This document shows positions 35,904-44,330 of a stretch of DNA of 64,000 nt, piece after piece. The notes beneath the pieces are model-generated. The model worked only from the letters and a program-made list of their open reading frames with translations. It ran no database searches and was not told where the DNA came from. Position numbers and translations under genes: made by a program. Each line of letters begins with the position of its first letter. Positions within the stretch are counted from its first letter, which is position 1. Location: assembly GCA_036380875.1 (NCBI GenBank), contig DASVDX010000035.1:127487-191486 (forward strand), read 5' to 3'. The DNA comes from ZC4RG17 sp036380875. GTDB lineage: Bacteria; Actinomycetota; Acidimicrobiia; Spongiisociales; ZC4RG35.

Positions 35904-36060
35904 CGGGCGGTGGGTGGGGTCGGGCGGCGTGGAGTTGCGGGTGGCGTGGGGTTTGCGGGTGGTGGGTGGGGTCGGGCGGCGTGGAGTTTGCGGGTGGTGT
36001 GGGGTCTTTTCGGGCGGTGGGTGGGGACGGGTGGCGTGGAGTCCCCGGGTGGCGCGGAGC
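35904..36060 (+). repeat. Three G-rich tandem repeats upstream of mtrA
   Basis: Three imperfect units of 52-55 bp begin at 35904, 35956 and 36011. Each has the pattern CGGGYGGTGGGTGGGGWCGGG followed by YGGCGTGGAGT. The plus strand carries many GGG/GGGG runs and could form G-quadruplexes. The stretch 35862-36176 holds no gene; it contains this array, the upstream region of mtrA and the promoter region of the SLH protein. Confidence 0.8.
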
Positions 36061-36068
36061 AACAGAGC

Positions 36069-36154
36069 TTCGCTTAACGGCGAGAGCTGCCTAGGGTCCC
36101 CTTTCTGTCGAGGGGGAGGCGTCCAAACCGAACCGACAGTCCCGTGCGCGGGAC
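36069..36154 (+). promoter_or_regulatory. Possible promoter and 5' leader hairpin of the SLH gene
   Basis: A weak TTCGCT-N17-TAGGGT (36069-36097) could be the promoter; the -10 fits TANNNT but the -35 is poor. In the leader, GTCCCG/CGGGAC with a TGCG loop (36139-36154) forms a perfect hairpin just before the ribosome site AGAGGAGAAAG. Such hairpins stabilise abundant surface-protein mRNAs. Confidence 0.35.
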
Positions 36155-36176
36155 CAGAGGAGAAAGCGAGGACGAC

Positions 36177-37772
36177 ATGCGACGAACTACCAAACCTCGA
36201 TTGGGGATCGGGGTGTTGCTGGCGAGCCTCGTCGTGGCGCCAGTCTTTGCGGCGCCATCGATGGCTCAGGAGGACGGGACCGTCCTCATCGACGAAGAAA
36301 CGATCCGTGACGGGGTAGGCCAGAGCCCCGACGATCTCGGCGATGGCCTCGCCACCTGGTGGCAGCGTCATGCCGCGGCCGACCAGGCCGGCATGTACGA
36401 CATCGCCGATGACCCCGTGAACGAAGGCTCCGACTTCAGCCTCCATCTGGGGGTCGCCGGTGACGAGCAGCAGGCTCGTCTCGTCGCCTACCACGCGGCG
36501 GCTCAACGACCCGATCTACGCGAGTTCTTCCAAGGGGGTCTGGATTACACGCTGTACCTCGACGCGGGAGACCCGGCGAACGCGACCCAACTCGTCGTCG
36601 AGGTGCTCTACGGCTGGGACGACAGCGCCGAGGCGCCCCGGTCGGCCACGCTCTCCTTCCTGCCAGGCGACAACAACGACGTCGACGGCAATCCGCTCGG
36701 CACCGGGACGTGGCAGACGTTCGAGTGGGCGGCCGACAGCCAGACCCACAGCAGCGCCGAGGACACCATGGGGACCCGGGACGCCCTGGTGGATGCCCTG
36801 TACCAGCAGGCGGCCGATGACACGATCGCCAATCCGGAGGCGATCGCGCCTGTCGCCATCGGAGTCGGCCTGAACCTGGGCCCCGACGCCGGCGCCGTCT
36901 CGACGTACATCGACCAATTGACGGTCGGCGGCACCACCTATCGGTTCGACTCCCTGCGGCCCATCCTCGAGACCTGGACCGAACGAGCCGCTCGGGGCGA
37001 TACGGTGACCGTCACGGGTCGGAACCTGGCGAACGTCACCGTCGAACTGAACGGTGCCGGAGAGGTCGACTACGAGGCCACTCCCGACGGGACCGAGTTG
37101 ACGTTCGTGGTCCCGGAGACGGCCGCTCTCGGTGATCGCCATGTGGTCATCAGCAACGACTACGGCGAGACGGAGTTCATCCTCCGGGTACTCGAAGGGA
37201 CGCAGCCGCATCCGGGCTTCACAGATGTGCCGGAGACGCACCTGTTCTTCAACGAGATCCGATGGCTCGCCGAGCACGGCATCACTCGTGGCTGCAACCC
37301 TCCGGCGAACGACCGGTTCTGCCCCGACGAGCCTGTCAGTCGTGGCCAGATGGCTGCGTTCCTGAACCGGGCTCTGGGTTGGCCGGCGACCGACGTGGAT
37401 GGGTTCATCGACGACGGGCATTCGGTGTTCGAGGGAGACCTCAACGCCGCCAAGGAGCAGGACGTGTTCCGTGGCTGCAACCCGCCGATCAACAACCGGG
37501 CGTGCCCCGACGACCCGATCTCCCGCGGCGAGATGGCGGCCGTGATCGTGCGAGCGCTGGGGTTGCCCGGTAGCGATGTCGACGCCTTCATCGACGACGA
37601 CCTGTCCGTGTTCGAGGGAGACATCAACGCTCTGAAGGCAGCCGACATCACCCGCGGGTGCAACCCGCCGGCGAACAACCAGTACTGCCCGGACCGGGAC
37701 ATGACCCGCGGCGAGATGGCGGCGTTCCTCTACAGGGCGTTGCACGACGTTCTCGACCAGCCCACGGAGTAG
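36177..37772 (+). CDS. Secreted surface protein with three S-layer homology repeats
   Basis: 531 residues. A signal peptide ends near APSMAQ (~residue 34). A ~220-residue region of unknown fold follows (perhaps a jelly-roll), then an IPT/TIG-like domain (~258-340; ARGDTVTVTGRNLANVTVEL). Three SLH-like repeats (~345-525) close the protein, each with a conserved cysteine pair (GCNPPANDRFCPD, GCNPPINNRACPD, GCNPPANNQYCPD) before RGQMAAFL/RGEMAA. SLH domains bind secondary cell-wall polymers. The paired cysteines suggest a disulfide in every repeat. A strong hairpin follows the stop. It is probably an S-layer or cell-wall-associated protein. Confidence 0.85.
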   Translation: MRRTTKPRLGIGVLLASLVVAPVFAAPSMAQEDGTVLIDEETIRDGVGQSPDDLGDGLATWWQRHAAADQAGMYDIADDPVNEGSDFSLHLGVAGDEQQARLVAYHAAAQRPDLREFFQGGLDYTLYLDAGDPANATQLVVEVLYGWDDSAEAPRSATLSFLPGDNNDVDGNPLGTGTWQTFEWAADSQTHSSAEDTMGTRDALVDALYQQAADDTIANPEAIAPVAIGVGLNLGPDAGAVSTYIDQLTVGGTTYRFDSLRPILETWTERAARGDTVTVTGRNLANVTVELNGAGEVDYEATPDGTELTFVVPETAALGDRHVVISNDYGETEFILRVLEGTQPHPGFTDVPETHLFFNEIRWLAEHGITRGCNPPANDRFCPDEPVSRGQMAAFLNRALGWPATDVDGFIDDGHSVFEGDLNAAKEQDVFRGCNPPINNRACPDDPISRGEMAAVIVRALGLPGSDVDAFIDDDLSVFEGDINALKAADITRGCNPPANNQYCPDRDMTRGEMAAFLYRALHDVLDQPTE

Positions 37773-37807
37773 TCCGGACTGGACATCGACACGCCTCCTC
37801 CTGACGA

Positions 37808-37843
37808 GTGGGGCCGGGGCTCGACCCCGGCCCCCACCTCTTT
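37808..37843 (+). terminator. Rho-independent terminator-like hairpin
   Basis: GTGGGGCCGGGG pairs with CCCCGGCCCCCAC around a short CTCGA loop, followed by CTCTTT. It closes the SLH gene 36 bases after its stop and insulates ddl. Confidence 0.7.
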
Positions 37844-37886
37844 GAAAGTGACATTGCCCTCTCTGCGAGGCCGTACCATCCCGTCC

Positions 37887-38969
37887 ATGACCACGGCAGC
37901 TGTCCTCTTCGGAGGACCCAGCGACGAACACGACATCTCGATCCTGACCGGACTCCAGGTCGCCCGTGCCCTTCCTGGTGACACCCTGGCGCTCTACTGG
38001 TCGAAGACGGGAGAGTGGTACCTCGTCGACGCCGAGTCCGAGGCGGCCGACTTCGTGGAAGGTGTTCCCAGAAAGGCGCGCCCGGTGAGCTTCGTGGCTG
38101 CTCCCGACGGCGGGTTCCTGGTGAAGAAGAAGCCACTTCCCATCGACGTGGCCGTGATCGCCTGCCATGGAGGACCGGGGGAGGACGGCTCTCTGCAGGG
38201 CGCATTGGATCTCGCCCGCATTCGCTACACGGGCCCGGGCCAGGCCGCCTCGGCGTTGGGGATGGACAAGTTCGCCTTCGGGGCGGTGATGCGTGCCGCC
38301 GGCTTGCCCACCCTGGATCGGGTGCTCGTCACCCCCAGCCACTTCCCGGATCCGCCGTTCGAAGGCCCATACATAACGAAACCCCGCTTCGGGGGCTCGT
38401 CGATCGGCATCGAGGTCGCCGAGGACTGGGACACCGTGAAGGCCCTCGTCGCCCAGAGCCCGTACTTCGCCTCGGGGGGCGTCGTCGAGCCTTTCGTCGG
38501 TGGCAGCCGCGATCTCCAGATCGGAGTGAGGACCTATCCGCAGGTGGAGTTGTCGGCGATCGAAGCCCCCGCCAGGGACGAGAGCGGTGCCATCTACGGC
38601 TACGCCCAGAAGTACCTCGCCTGGGGCGGAGAGGTCTCGTCCGGGCGGGAACTGCCCGCCAAAATCGACCCCGGAACGGAGGAGCGGATTCGCACTCTGG
38701 CCCGCACCGTGGCCACGGTGGCGGGGATCCGGGGGATCGCCCGCATCGACTTCCTCGAGCACGAGGGGAAGGTGTGGGTCAACGAAATCAACACCATCCC
38801 CGGCTCGATGGCCGCCTATCTCTGGATCGACCCGCCTCGCTCCCGGGAGGAGCTGTTCGGTGACCTGGTCGCCGAGGCCCAGGCCAAGCCCACCCGGGTC
38901 TTCTCGACGGCAGGTTCCGACGGGACGGCGTTGCGCAACGCCGGAACCATTGCCTCGAAGCTCGGCTGA
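37887..38969 (+). CDS. ddl: D-alanine--D-alanine ligase
   Basis: 360 residues of the ATP-grasp Ddl family. N-terminal AVLFGGPSDEHDISILTG, central HGGPGEDGSLQGALD, KPRFGGSSIGIEVA and C-terminal ARIDFLEHEGKVWVNEINTIPGSM match the family. It makes the D-Ala-D-Ala terminus of peptidoglycan precursors, the next substrate of MurF. The Tyr/Phe vancomycin-type specificity was not assessed. The ATG at 37887 is placed by homology. In actinobacteria ddl commonly lies near rpmB and recG, as here. Confidence 0.9.
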   Translation: MTTAAVLFGGPSDEHDISILTGLQVARALPGDTLALYWSKTGEWYLVDAESEAADFVEGVPRKARPVSFVAAPDGGFLVKKKPLPIDVAVIACHGGPGEDGSLQGALDLARIRYTGPGQAASALGMDKFAFGAVMRAAGLPTLDRVLVTPSHFPDPPFEGPYITKPRFGGSSIGIEVAEDWDTVKALVAQSPYFASGGVVEPFVGGSRDLQIGVRTYPQVELSAIEAPARDESGAIYGYAQKYLAWGGEVSSGRELPAKIDPGTEERIRTLARTVATVAGIRGIARIDFLEHEGKVWVNEINTIPGSMAAYLWIDPPRSREELFGDLVAEAQAKPTRVFSTAGSDGTALRNAGTIASKLG

Positions 38970-38985
38970 GCCTGGGAAGCGGTCG

Positions 38986-39219
38986 TCAGAGGTTGACGAC
39001 CGGGCAGGTGAGGGTGCGGGTGATGCCCTCGATGGCCTGGATACGCGCCACGACCAGCTTGCCGAGAGCGTCGACGTCGTCGGCCGTCGCCTTGACGATG
39101 ACGTCGTAGGGGCCTGTCACGTCGTCGGCGGTGTCGACACCGGGGATCTGACGGACTTCTTCGGCGACCAGAGCGGCTTTTCCCACCTCGGTCTGGATCA
39201 GCACGTACGCCTGAACCAC
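38986..39219 (-). CDS. Lrp/AsnC ligand-binding (RAM) domain protein
   Basis: 77 residues from a GTG preceded by AGGAGG. It is a lone RAM domain (AYVLIQTEVGKAALVAEEV...GPYDVIVKATADDVDALGKLV) without the N-terminal helix-turn-helix of Lrp. Such SLA-type proteins bind amino acids and oligomerise. It is last of a possible leftward group with the cold-shock-like gene and rpmB. Confidence 0.85.
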   Translation of the reverse strand: MVQAYVLIQTEVGKAALVAEEVRQIPGVDTADDVTGPYDVIVKATADDVDALGKLVVARIQAIEGITRTLTCPVVNL

Positions 39220-39284
39220 TAAACCCTCCTAGAGGTCTCGAATAGCGGACTATACCCAGCGGAAATGGGCCGCGTAGGAGGCGT

Positions 39285-39503
39285 TCAGTACAGGTCTTGA
39301 CCGAGCCGTATCTTGCTGACGTAGACCGCGCCGTCTTCTTCGACGGGGTCGAAGATGATCCGCTGACCCTGGCGCAGGGTGCGGAAGATCGAGCCGTCGA
39401 GCGATCCAGGACGCAACAAGACCTCACTGCGGTCGTCGTCGCGGATGACCACGCCGACGCCGGTCACGGGGTCGTACGTCTGGACCACGCCCTGTACGGC
39501 CAT
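39285..39503 (-). CDS. Small cold-shock-like (OB-fold) protein
   Basis: 72 residues. The pattern GVVQTYDPVTGVGVVIRDDD...SEVLLRPGSL...LRQGQRIIFDP resembles the cold-shock domain (KWFN...GFGFI...DVFVH...L..GQ.V.F) but lacks the aromatic RNP1 residues. A nucleic-acid-binding role is possible. It starts 7 bases after the rpmB stop on the same strand. Confidence 0.6.
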   Translation of the reverse strand: MAVQGVVQTYDPVTGVGVVIRDDDRSEVLLRPGSLDGSIFRTLRQGQRIIFDPVEEDGAVYVSKIRLGQDLY

Positions 39504-39510
39504 ACCTGAG

Positions 39511-39699
39511 TCAGGCCTTTTCCACCTTGCCGGCGCGGATGCAGGAGGCGCACACGCGGGCGCGGCGGGTGTTGGATCCGTGCCGGACCCTGATGCGCTG
39601 GATGTTGGGCAGCCAACGCCGGTTGTTTCGCTTGTGGGAGAAGCTCACGGTCTTGCCGTAGCCGGGCCCCTTCCCACAGATCTCACAGTGGTAGGACAT
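39511..39699 (-). CDS. rpmB: 50S ribosomal protein bL28
   Basis: 62 residues, MSYHCEICGKGPGYGKTVSFS with HKRNNRRWLPN and a second CASC pair. This is the zinc-ribbon (C+) form of L28. The ATG at 39699 is the only start that gives the family N-terminus. It diverges from recG; the two share a 118-base upstream region. Confidence 0.95.
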   Translation of the reverse strand: MSYHCEICGKGPGYGKTVSFSHKRNNRRWLPNIQRIRVRHGSNTRRARVCASCIRAGKVEKA

Positions 39700-39817
39700 G
39701 GAACTCCTCGGGACAGCGGGGAATGATAACTGTGGGTCGGAGCCGTCTGAAATTCGACGACAACCGGCGGTCGGTATCCTCGCAGGTCGTGACGTCTCCC
39801 CCGCAGGCCGACTCACC

Positions 39818-41995
39818 GTGGCGACGCTGAGCCGTCTCGCCGAGATCGCAGTCGAGGAGGTCAAGACGTTCGGCGGGAATCGGGGCCGCGAGCTGCGCAA
39901 GGCCGGAATCGAGACCGTCGCCGACCTCCTCATGCACGTGCCGCGCACGTACATCGACCGATCGCGCAGCACGCCCATCGCCGAAGCGCCTCTCGACAGC
40001 GAGGTGACGGTCATAGGCCGCGTGCATTCTCTGAACTCGCGGCGGGTGAAGAAGAACCTCGTGATCGTGGAGGCGACCATCACCGACGGGGTTTCCCGCC
40101 TGAAGGCGGTTTGGTTCAACCAGACCTACCGGGAGCGGCAACTCGCCACCGACTCCGAGGTCGCCCTCTCCGGCAAGATCGAGCGTTTCCGGGGGCGCCT
40201 GCAGATGAAGAGCCCCGCGGTAGACGTCCTCTCCTCGCCCAGCGAGGCTCTCAGCACCGGGCGGATCGTGCCCATCCATCCATCCGTGGGGTCGGTGACT
40301 CCGGGCTACATGCGCCGGGGAATCCACAACGCCCTGCGGCGCAGCCGGCCCATTCCCGACCCGGTGCCTGAGCCGATTCTCCGGCGTGCCCAAGTCATGG
40401 ATCGCGACCGGGCCTTCGCCCTGATCCACTTCCCCGAGGATCTTTCGGAGGTGAAGGAGGCGCGCCGCCGGCTCGTCTTCGACGAGTTCTTCCGGCTCGA
40501 GCTGGCGCTGGCCATGCACAAGAAGCGCCAGGAGCTGGCCGCGAGCGGCATCGCCCACCGGCCCGACGGTTCATTGACAAAGCGGTTCCTCGACGGCCTG
40601 CCGTACCGCCTGACGGCAGCTCAGGAGCGGGTGTTGGCCGACATCCATCGGGACCTGGAGAAGCCCCAGCCGATGCACCGTCTCCTCCAGGGCGAGGTCG
40701 GATCGGGAAAAACGGTCGTCGCCGTCGCCGCCCTCCTCGCCGGGATCGAAGGCGGCTACCAGGGTGCCGTCATGGCGCCGACCGAGGTGTTGGCAGAGCA
40801 GCACTATCTCGGCATAACCGGGCTGTTCGCCGATGCGGGCATGTCGGCGGAGCCCGTGGGCGAGGGGGCGGCGCTCGGCATGGAGTCCCTCTTCGCCGAC
40901 GAACAGGACTCGGGGGTGTCGGTGGCCCTCCTCACAGGCACCCGTGCCGTCCTCTCCAACAGTCCGGGGGCGGGAAGGCGGGAGGTCGTGGAGGCGATCC
41001 GCACGGGTGCCGCCCAGTTGGTGGTGGGAACCCATGCCCTCATCCAGGAGGGCGTCGATTTCCATCGCCTCGGGGTGGCGGTCGTGGACGAGCAGCACCG
41101 GTTCGGGGTGGGCCAACGTGTCCAGCTGAAAGGCAAGGCCAGCGGCGTCGATCCGGACCTGCTGATAATGACGGCGACCCCGATTCCTCGCACTCTGTCC
41201 ATGACCCTCTACGGCGACCTCGACGTGTCCGTCATCGACGAGATGCCGCCGGGGCGCACACCCATCGAGACTGTTGCCCTCCCTTGGAGCCGCCAGGACG
41301 AGGCCTGGGACATGGTTCGCCGGGAGGTCGAGAAAGGACGGCAGGCGTTCGTGGTCTGCCCCCTGGTCGACGACAGCCCGAAGATCGAGGTGTCGTCGGC
41401 GACCGCGGAGTACGAGCGGCTGCGAGACGTGCTGGGCGACGTTCGAGTCGGGCTGATCCATGGCCAGCTCCCTCCCGCCGACAAGGAAGCCGTGATGGCG
41501 GCGTTCCGGGACGGCCAGATCGACGTCCTGGTGTCGACCACGGTCATCGAGGTGGGCATCGACGTCCCGAACGCCACGGTCATGGTGATCGAAGACGCCG
41601 ACCGCTTCGGCCTCTCCCAGCTCCACCAACTGCGCGGCCGGGTGGGTCGGGGACGCCACCCCGGCACCTGCGTCCTGATCGCCGACCCGACCACGGAGGA
41701 AGGGGAGGAGCGAATCGCCGCCATGGTTCGCACCACGGACGGATTCGAGCTCGCCAGCGTCGACCTCGAGATACGGGGACAGGGCACGGTGTTCGGGCAC
41801 CGTCAGTCCGGCATGACCGATCTCAAGATCGCCGACCTGCTCACGGACTACGACATCCTCGAGACGGCCCGCAACGAGGCCTTCGCACTCGTCGACGCCG
41901 ACCCCGAACTGGACCGGTTTCCCGACCTCCGGGAAGAAGTGGACGTGCTCATGGGCGCGGCGATCGAATGGCTCGTCTCCGAGGCCCGGGCCTGA
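39818..41995 (+). CDS. recG: ATP-dependent DNA helicase RecG
   Basis: About 725 residues. An OB-fold wedge domain (~40-150) precedes the SF2 motor: Walker A GEVGSGKT, DEQH box VVDEQHRFGVGQR, TATPIPRTL, and the RecG hallmark QLRGRVGRG. It remodels stalled replication forks and Holliday junctions. I use the GTG at 39818 because sequence upstream of it resembles spacer; the frame is open farther upstream. Its stop shares one base with the rsmD start (TGATG). Confidence 0.92.
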   Translation: MATLSRLAEIAVEEVKTFGGNRGRELRKAGIETVADLLMHVPRTYIDRSRSTPIAEAPLDSEVTVIGRVHSLNSRRVKKNLVIVEATITDGVSRLKAVWFNQTYRERQLATDSEVALSGKIERFRGRLQMKSPAVDVLSSPSEALSTGRIVPIHPSVGSVTPGYMRRGIHNALRRSRPIPDPVPEPILRRAQVMDRDRAFALIHFPEDLSEVKEARRRLVFDEFFRLELALAMHKKRQELAASGIAHRPDGSLTKRFLDGLPYRLTAAQERVLADIHRDLEKPQPMHRLLQGEVGSGKTVVAVAALLAGIEGGYQGAVMAPTEVLAEQHYLGITGLFADAGMSAEPVGEGAALGMESLFADEQDSGVSVALLTGTRAVLSNSPGAGRREVVEAIRTGAAQLVVGTHALIQEGVDFHRLGVAVVDEQHRFGVGQRVQLKGKASGVDPDLLIMTATPIPRTLSMTLYGDLDVSVIDEMPPGRTPIETVALPWSRQDEAWDMVRREVEKGRQAFVVCPLVDDSPKIEVSSATAEYERLRDVLGDVRVGLIHGQLPPADKEAVMAAFRDGQIDVLVSTTVIEVGIDVPNATVMVIEDADRFGLSQLHQLRGRVGRGRHPGTCVLIADPTTEEGEERIAAMVRTTDGFELASVDLEIRGQGTVFGHRQSGMTDLKIADLLTDYDILETARNEAFALVDADPELDRFPDLREEVDVLMGAAIEWLVSEARA

Positions 41996-42555
41996 TGCGG
42001 ATCATCACCGGGGCTGCCAAGGGCCGGCGCCTCGTCGCCCCCGACACCGACGAAACGCGGCCGGCCACGGACCGGGTGCGGGAGGCGGTCTTCTCGGCGC
42101 TGGCGGATTGGGTCGTCGACGCCGATGTGCTCGACCTCTATGCCGGGTCCGGTTCGTACGGGCTCGAGGCCCTCAGCCGCGGCGCAGCCTCGGCCACGTT
42201 CGTGGAGAGCAACCGGGCAGCGATCGAGGCTCTGCGCACCAACATCGCCACCGTGGGCCTGGGCGGGACGGTAGTGGCCACCACCGTCGAGGCCTTCCTC
42301 GAACGGCCAGGGGAGCGCCGTTACCACCTGGTGTTCATCGACCCTCCATGGGACTTGCCGACGGACGTGATAGACCGTCAACTGGCCCAAATAGACCGGA
42401 TACTCACAGGAGAGGGGGAGGTCGTGGTGAGCCGGCGAGGTCGTGACCGGCCGCCGGAAGCTCCGGAAGGCTGGGAACTTGCCGCCGATCGGCGCTATGG
42501 AGACGCGAGAATCTACCGGTACGTGAAGGTGCGAGAAGAGGACGAGGACAGATGA
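41995..42555 (+). CDS. rsmD: 16S rRNA (guanine966-N2)-methyltransferase
   Basis: 186 residues. MRIITGAAKGRRL at the N-terminus, the SAM site DLYAGSGSYGLEALSRGA and the catalytic DPPW motif (FIDPPWDLP) are typical of RsmD. It is translationally coupled to recG on one side and coaD on the other, an arrangement common in actinobacteria. Confidence 0.92.
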   Translation: MRIITGAAKGRRLVAPDTDETRPATDRVREAVFSALADWVVDADVLDLYAGSGSYGLEALSRGAASATFVESNRAAIEALRTNIATVGLGGTVVATTVEAFLERPGERRYHLVFIDPPWDLPTDVIDRQLAQIDRILTGEGEVVVSRRGRDRPPEAPEGWELAADRRYGDARIYRYVKVREEDEDR

Positions 42556-43019
42556 CCGCCGCATTGTGCCCAGGGAGCTTCGATCCCCCCACGAACGGAC
42601 ACATCGACGTCATCGAGCGGTGCCTGCGCGTCTTCGACCGGGTCGTGGTGGCGGTGGTGCGCAACCCGTCGAAAGAGCCGATGTTCTCGGTGGAGGACAG
42701 GGTCGACATGATCCGCAAGTCCTTCGGCGAACGCGTCGAGGTGGATGCGTTCGACGGGCTCTTGGTTGACTTCGCCAGGGCCGTCGGCGTGGACGTGATC
42801 GTCAAGGGCCTGCGGGCCGTGGGCGACTTCGACTACGAGCTGCAGATGGCCCAGATGAACCACTCGCTCACGGGGGTGGAGACGGTGTTCCTGCCCACGA
42901 ACCCCGAGTGGTCGTATCTCTCTTCGTCGTTGGTGCGAGAGGTTGCCAGACTCGGGGGCGACATCCGAGGCCTCGTGCCGGAACACGTCGCCGCCGCCTT
43001 GGAGGAGCGATTGGGATGA
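42552..43019 (+). CDS. coaD: Phosphopantetheine adenylyltransferase
   Basis: 155 residues. The nucleotidyltransferase motif is PGSFDPPTNGHIDVIE (T/HxGH), with the C-terminal SSSLVREVA. It makes dephospho-CoA from 4'-phosphopantetheine and ATP, the rate-limiting step of CoA synthesis. Its ATG overlaps the rsmD stop and its stop overlaps the next start (ATGA). Confidence 0.95.
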   Translation: MTAALCPGSFDPPTNGHIDVIERCLRVFDRVVVAVVRNPSKEPMFSVEDRVDMIRKSFGERVEVDAFDGLLVDFARAVGVDVIVKGLRAVGDFDYELQMAQMNHSLTGVETVFLPTNPEWSYLSSSLVREVARLGGDIRGLVPEHVAAALEERLG

Positions 43020-43624
43020 ACCAGGACCCGCCCACTCACCAGGACTACGCGGAACCGGATCCCCTCGACGAGATCCCCGTCGGCTTGGACGACATCGAGG
43101 AGACCGAAGACAGGGAGCCGGCGATCCACGAGCCCCGCAATCGGGCGAGCGTCGGCGAACTCCAGGACATCGTCGACGACCTGATTGCCCATCTCCACGC
43201 CGCCAAGACCATGCCCTTGTCGTCGAGCGTCCTCATCGACCGGGAACAGTTCCTCGTCATGCTCGAGAAACTGCGGGCGGAACTGCCCGACGAGCTGCGG
43301 GCAGCCCGGTGGATGGTGCGGGAACGGGAGGCCTTCATCGCCCGGACCAACGAGAAGGCCGAAGAGATCATCGAAAAGGCCAAGGCGGAGTCCCGCCGCC
43401 TCGTGTCGGAGTCGCACATCGTTGCCGAGGCGGTGGAAGAAGCCAACATCCTCGTTCGCCGAGCAGAGGGAGAGGCCCGCCGGCTCCGTCTCGAAGCAGA
43501 GGACGAGATCGAACGTATGCTCGAGAGGGTGGAGAACCTGCTCAGCGAGCTGCTCGGCAAAGTCCATTACTCCCGTGAGGAGCTCCACAAAGCGCGTCCC
43601 AAACCACCAGAAGTGCCCCTGTGA
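43016..43624 (+). CDS. sepIVA: DivIVA-like coiled-coil protein, SepIVA position
   Basis: 202 residues. An acidic, Pro-containing N-terminus (~1-45) precedes a long charged coiled coil (~95-190; KAEEIIEKAKAESRRLV, EEANILVRRAEGEARRLRLEAE). There is no membrane segment. It lies immediately before the DUF177 gene, as mycobacterial SepIVA does, where it organises septal and lateral wall synthesis. Similarity by sequence alone is weak because coiled coils are low-information, so the name rests on composition and position. Confidence 0.6.
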   Translation: MNQDPPTHQDYAEPDPLDEIPVGLDDIEETEDREPAIHEPRNRASVGELQDIVDDLIAHLHAAKTMPLSSSVLIDREQFLVMLEKLRAELPDELRAARWMVREREAFIARTNEKAEEIIEKAKAESRRLVSESHIVAEAVEEANILVRRAEGEARRLRLEAEDEIERMLERVENLLSELLGKVHYSREELHKARPKPPEVPL

Positions 43625-44121
43625 AAGAACTCCATTTCCAAGTCTCCGACCTCGTCGGCCGCCCCGGCGAGCGCCGATCCGTTTCGGGGTCCATGGACGT
43701 GGACCTGCGGGTCGGCGAGTCCTGGGTGCAAGGTCCCGTCGAAGCCGAGGCCGTCATCGAGGGCATCCCCGACGGCGTTCGGGCCAAGTTCCGGGCCACG
43801 ACCCGCGCCCACCTGGTCTGCACTCGCTGTCTGATCGAATGGGATGTCGACCTCGACGTGTCCTCCGAGCAGGTGTACGAGCCGGAGCCCGACGACGACG
43901 GCTACCAGCTCGGCCGGGACGACACGGTCGACCTGGCCGGGCCGGTACGAGACGAGATCGCGTTGGCCATTCCGCTTCGCCCGCTGTGCCGCCCGGACTG
44001 TGCAGGACTTTGCCCGACGTGCGGAAGCGACTTGAATAGAAACCCCTGCGGCGGTCACGACGAGCCGGTGAGCTCTCCTTTCGCCGCTCTCCAGGGACTG
44101 TTCGATTCCCCGGATCATTGA
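43621..44121 (+). CDS. yceD: DUF177/YceD family protein
   Basis: 166 residues from a GTG. It contains the CTRC pair in the middle and CPTCGSDLNRNPC near the C-terminus, the conserved features of YceD-type proteins involved in large-subunit rRNA accumulation. It directly precedes rpmF, the classic yceD-rpmF-plsX arrangement. The start overlaps the stop of the coiled-coil gene. Confidence 0.9.
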   Translation: MKELHFQVSDLVGRPGERRSVSGSMDVDLRVGESWVQGPVEAEAVIEGIPDGVRAKFRATTRAHLVCTRCLIEWDVDLDVSSEQVYEPEPDDDGYQLGRDDTVDLAGPVRDEIALAIPLRPLCRPDCAGLCPTCGSDLNRNPCGGHDEPVSSPFAALQGLFDSPDH

Positions 44122-44150
44122 CGTCGATCATCGATGGAGGAGTGCTGCTC

Positions 44151-44327
44151 ATGGCGGTGCCCAAGAAGAAGATGTCGCGCAGCCGCACACGGCAGCGCAA
44201 GGCGGCTTGGAGGCTCGACCGGCCTTCCATGTCCACATGCCCGCAGTGCAAGGCGCCGCGGCGCCCTCACCGCGCCTGCCCCAACTGCGGTTATTACAAG
44301 GGTCGAGAGGCGCTCGAGGTCGACTGA
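44151..44327 (+). CDS. rpmF: 50S ribosomal protein bL32
   Basis: 58 residues: MAVPKKKMSRSRTRQRKA and a zinc ribbon (CPQC...CPNC). The ATG at 44151 follows a clear GGAGGAG site and gives the standard length; the earlier in-frame ATG at 44118 would add 11 atypical residues. Confidence 0.95.
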   Translation: MAVPKKKMSRSRTRQRKAAWRLDRPSMSTCPQCKAPRRPHRACPNCGYYKGREALEVD

Positions 44328-44330
44328 CAA

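Noticed and set aside
35904..36060. CRISPR array
   Set aside because: The repeats are contiguous and imperfect, with no unique spacers, and no cas genes lie nearby; the Cas4-like nuclease at 23.2 kb is 12 kb away.
36516..38762. Long minus-strand open frame (748 codons) across the SLH and ddl genes
   Set aside because: It is the antisense of two well-supported genes; its composition and lack of motifs mark it as a GC artefact. Similar antisense frames over smc (54569-56683) and aceE were dropped for the same reason.
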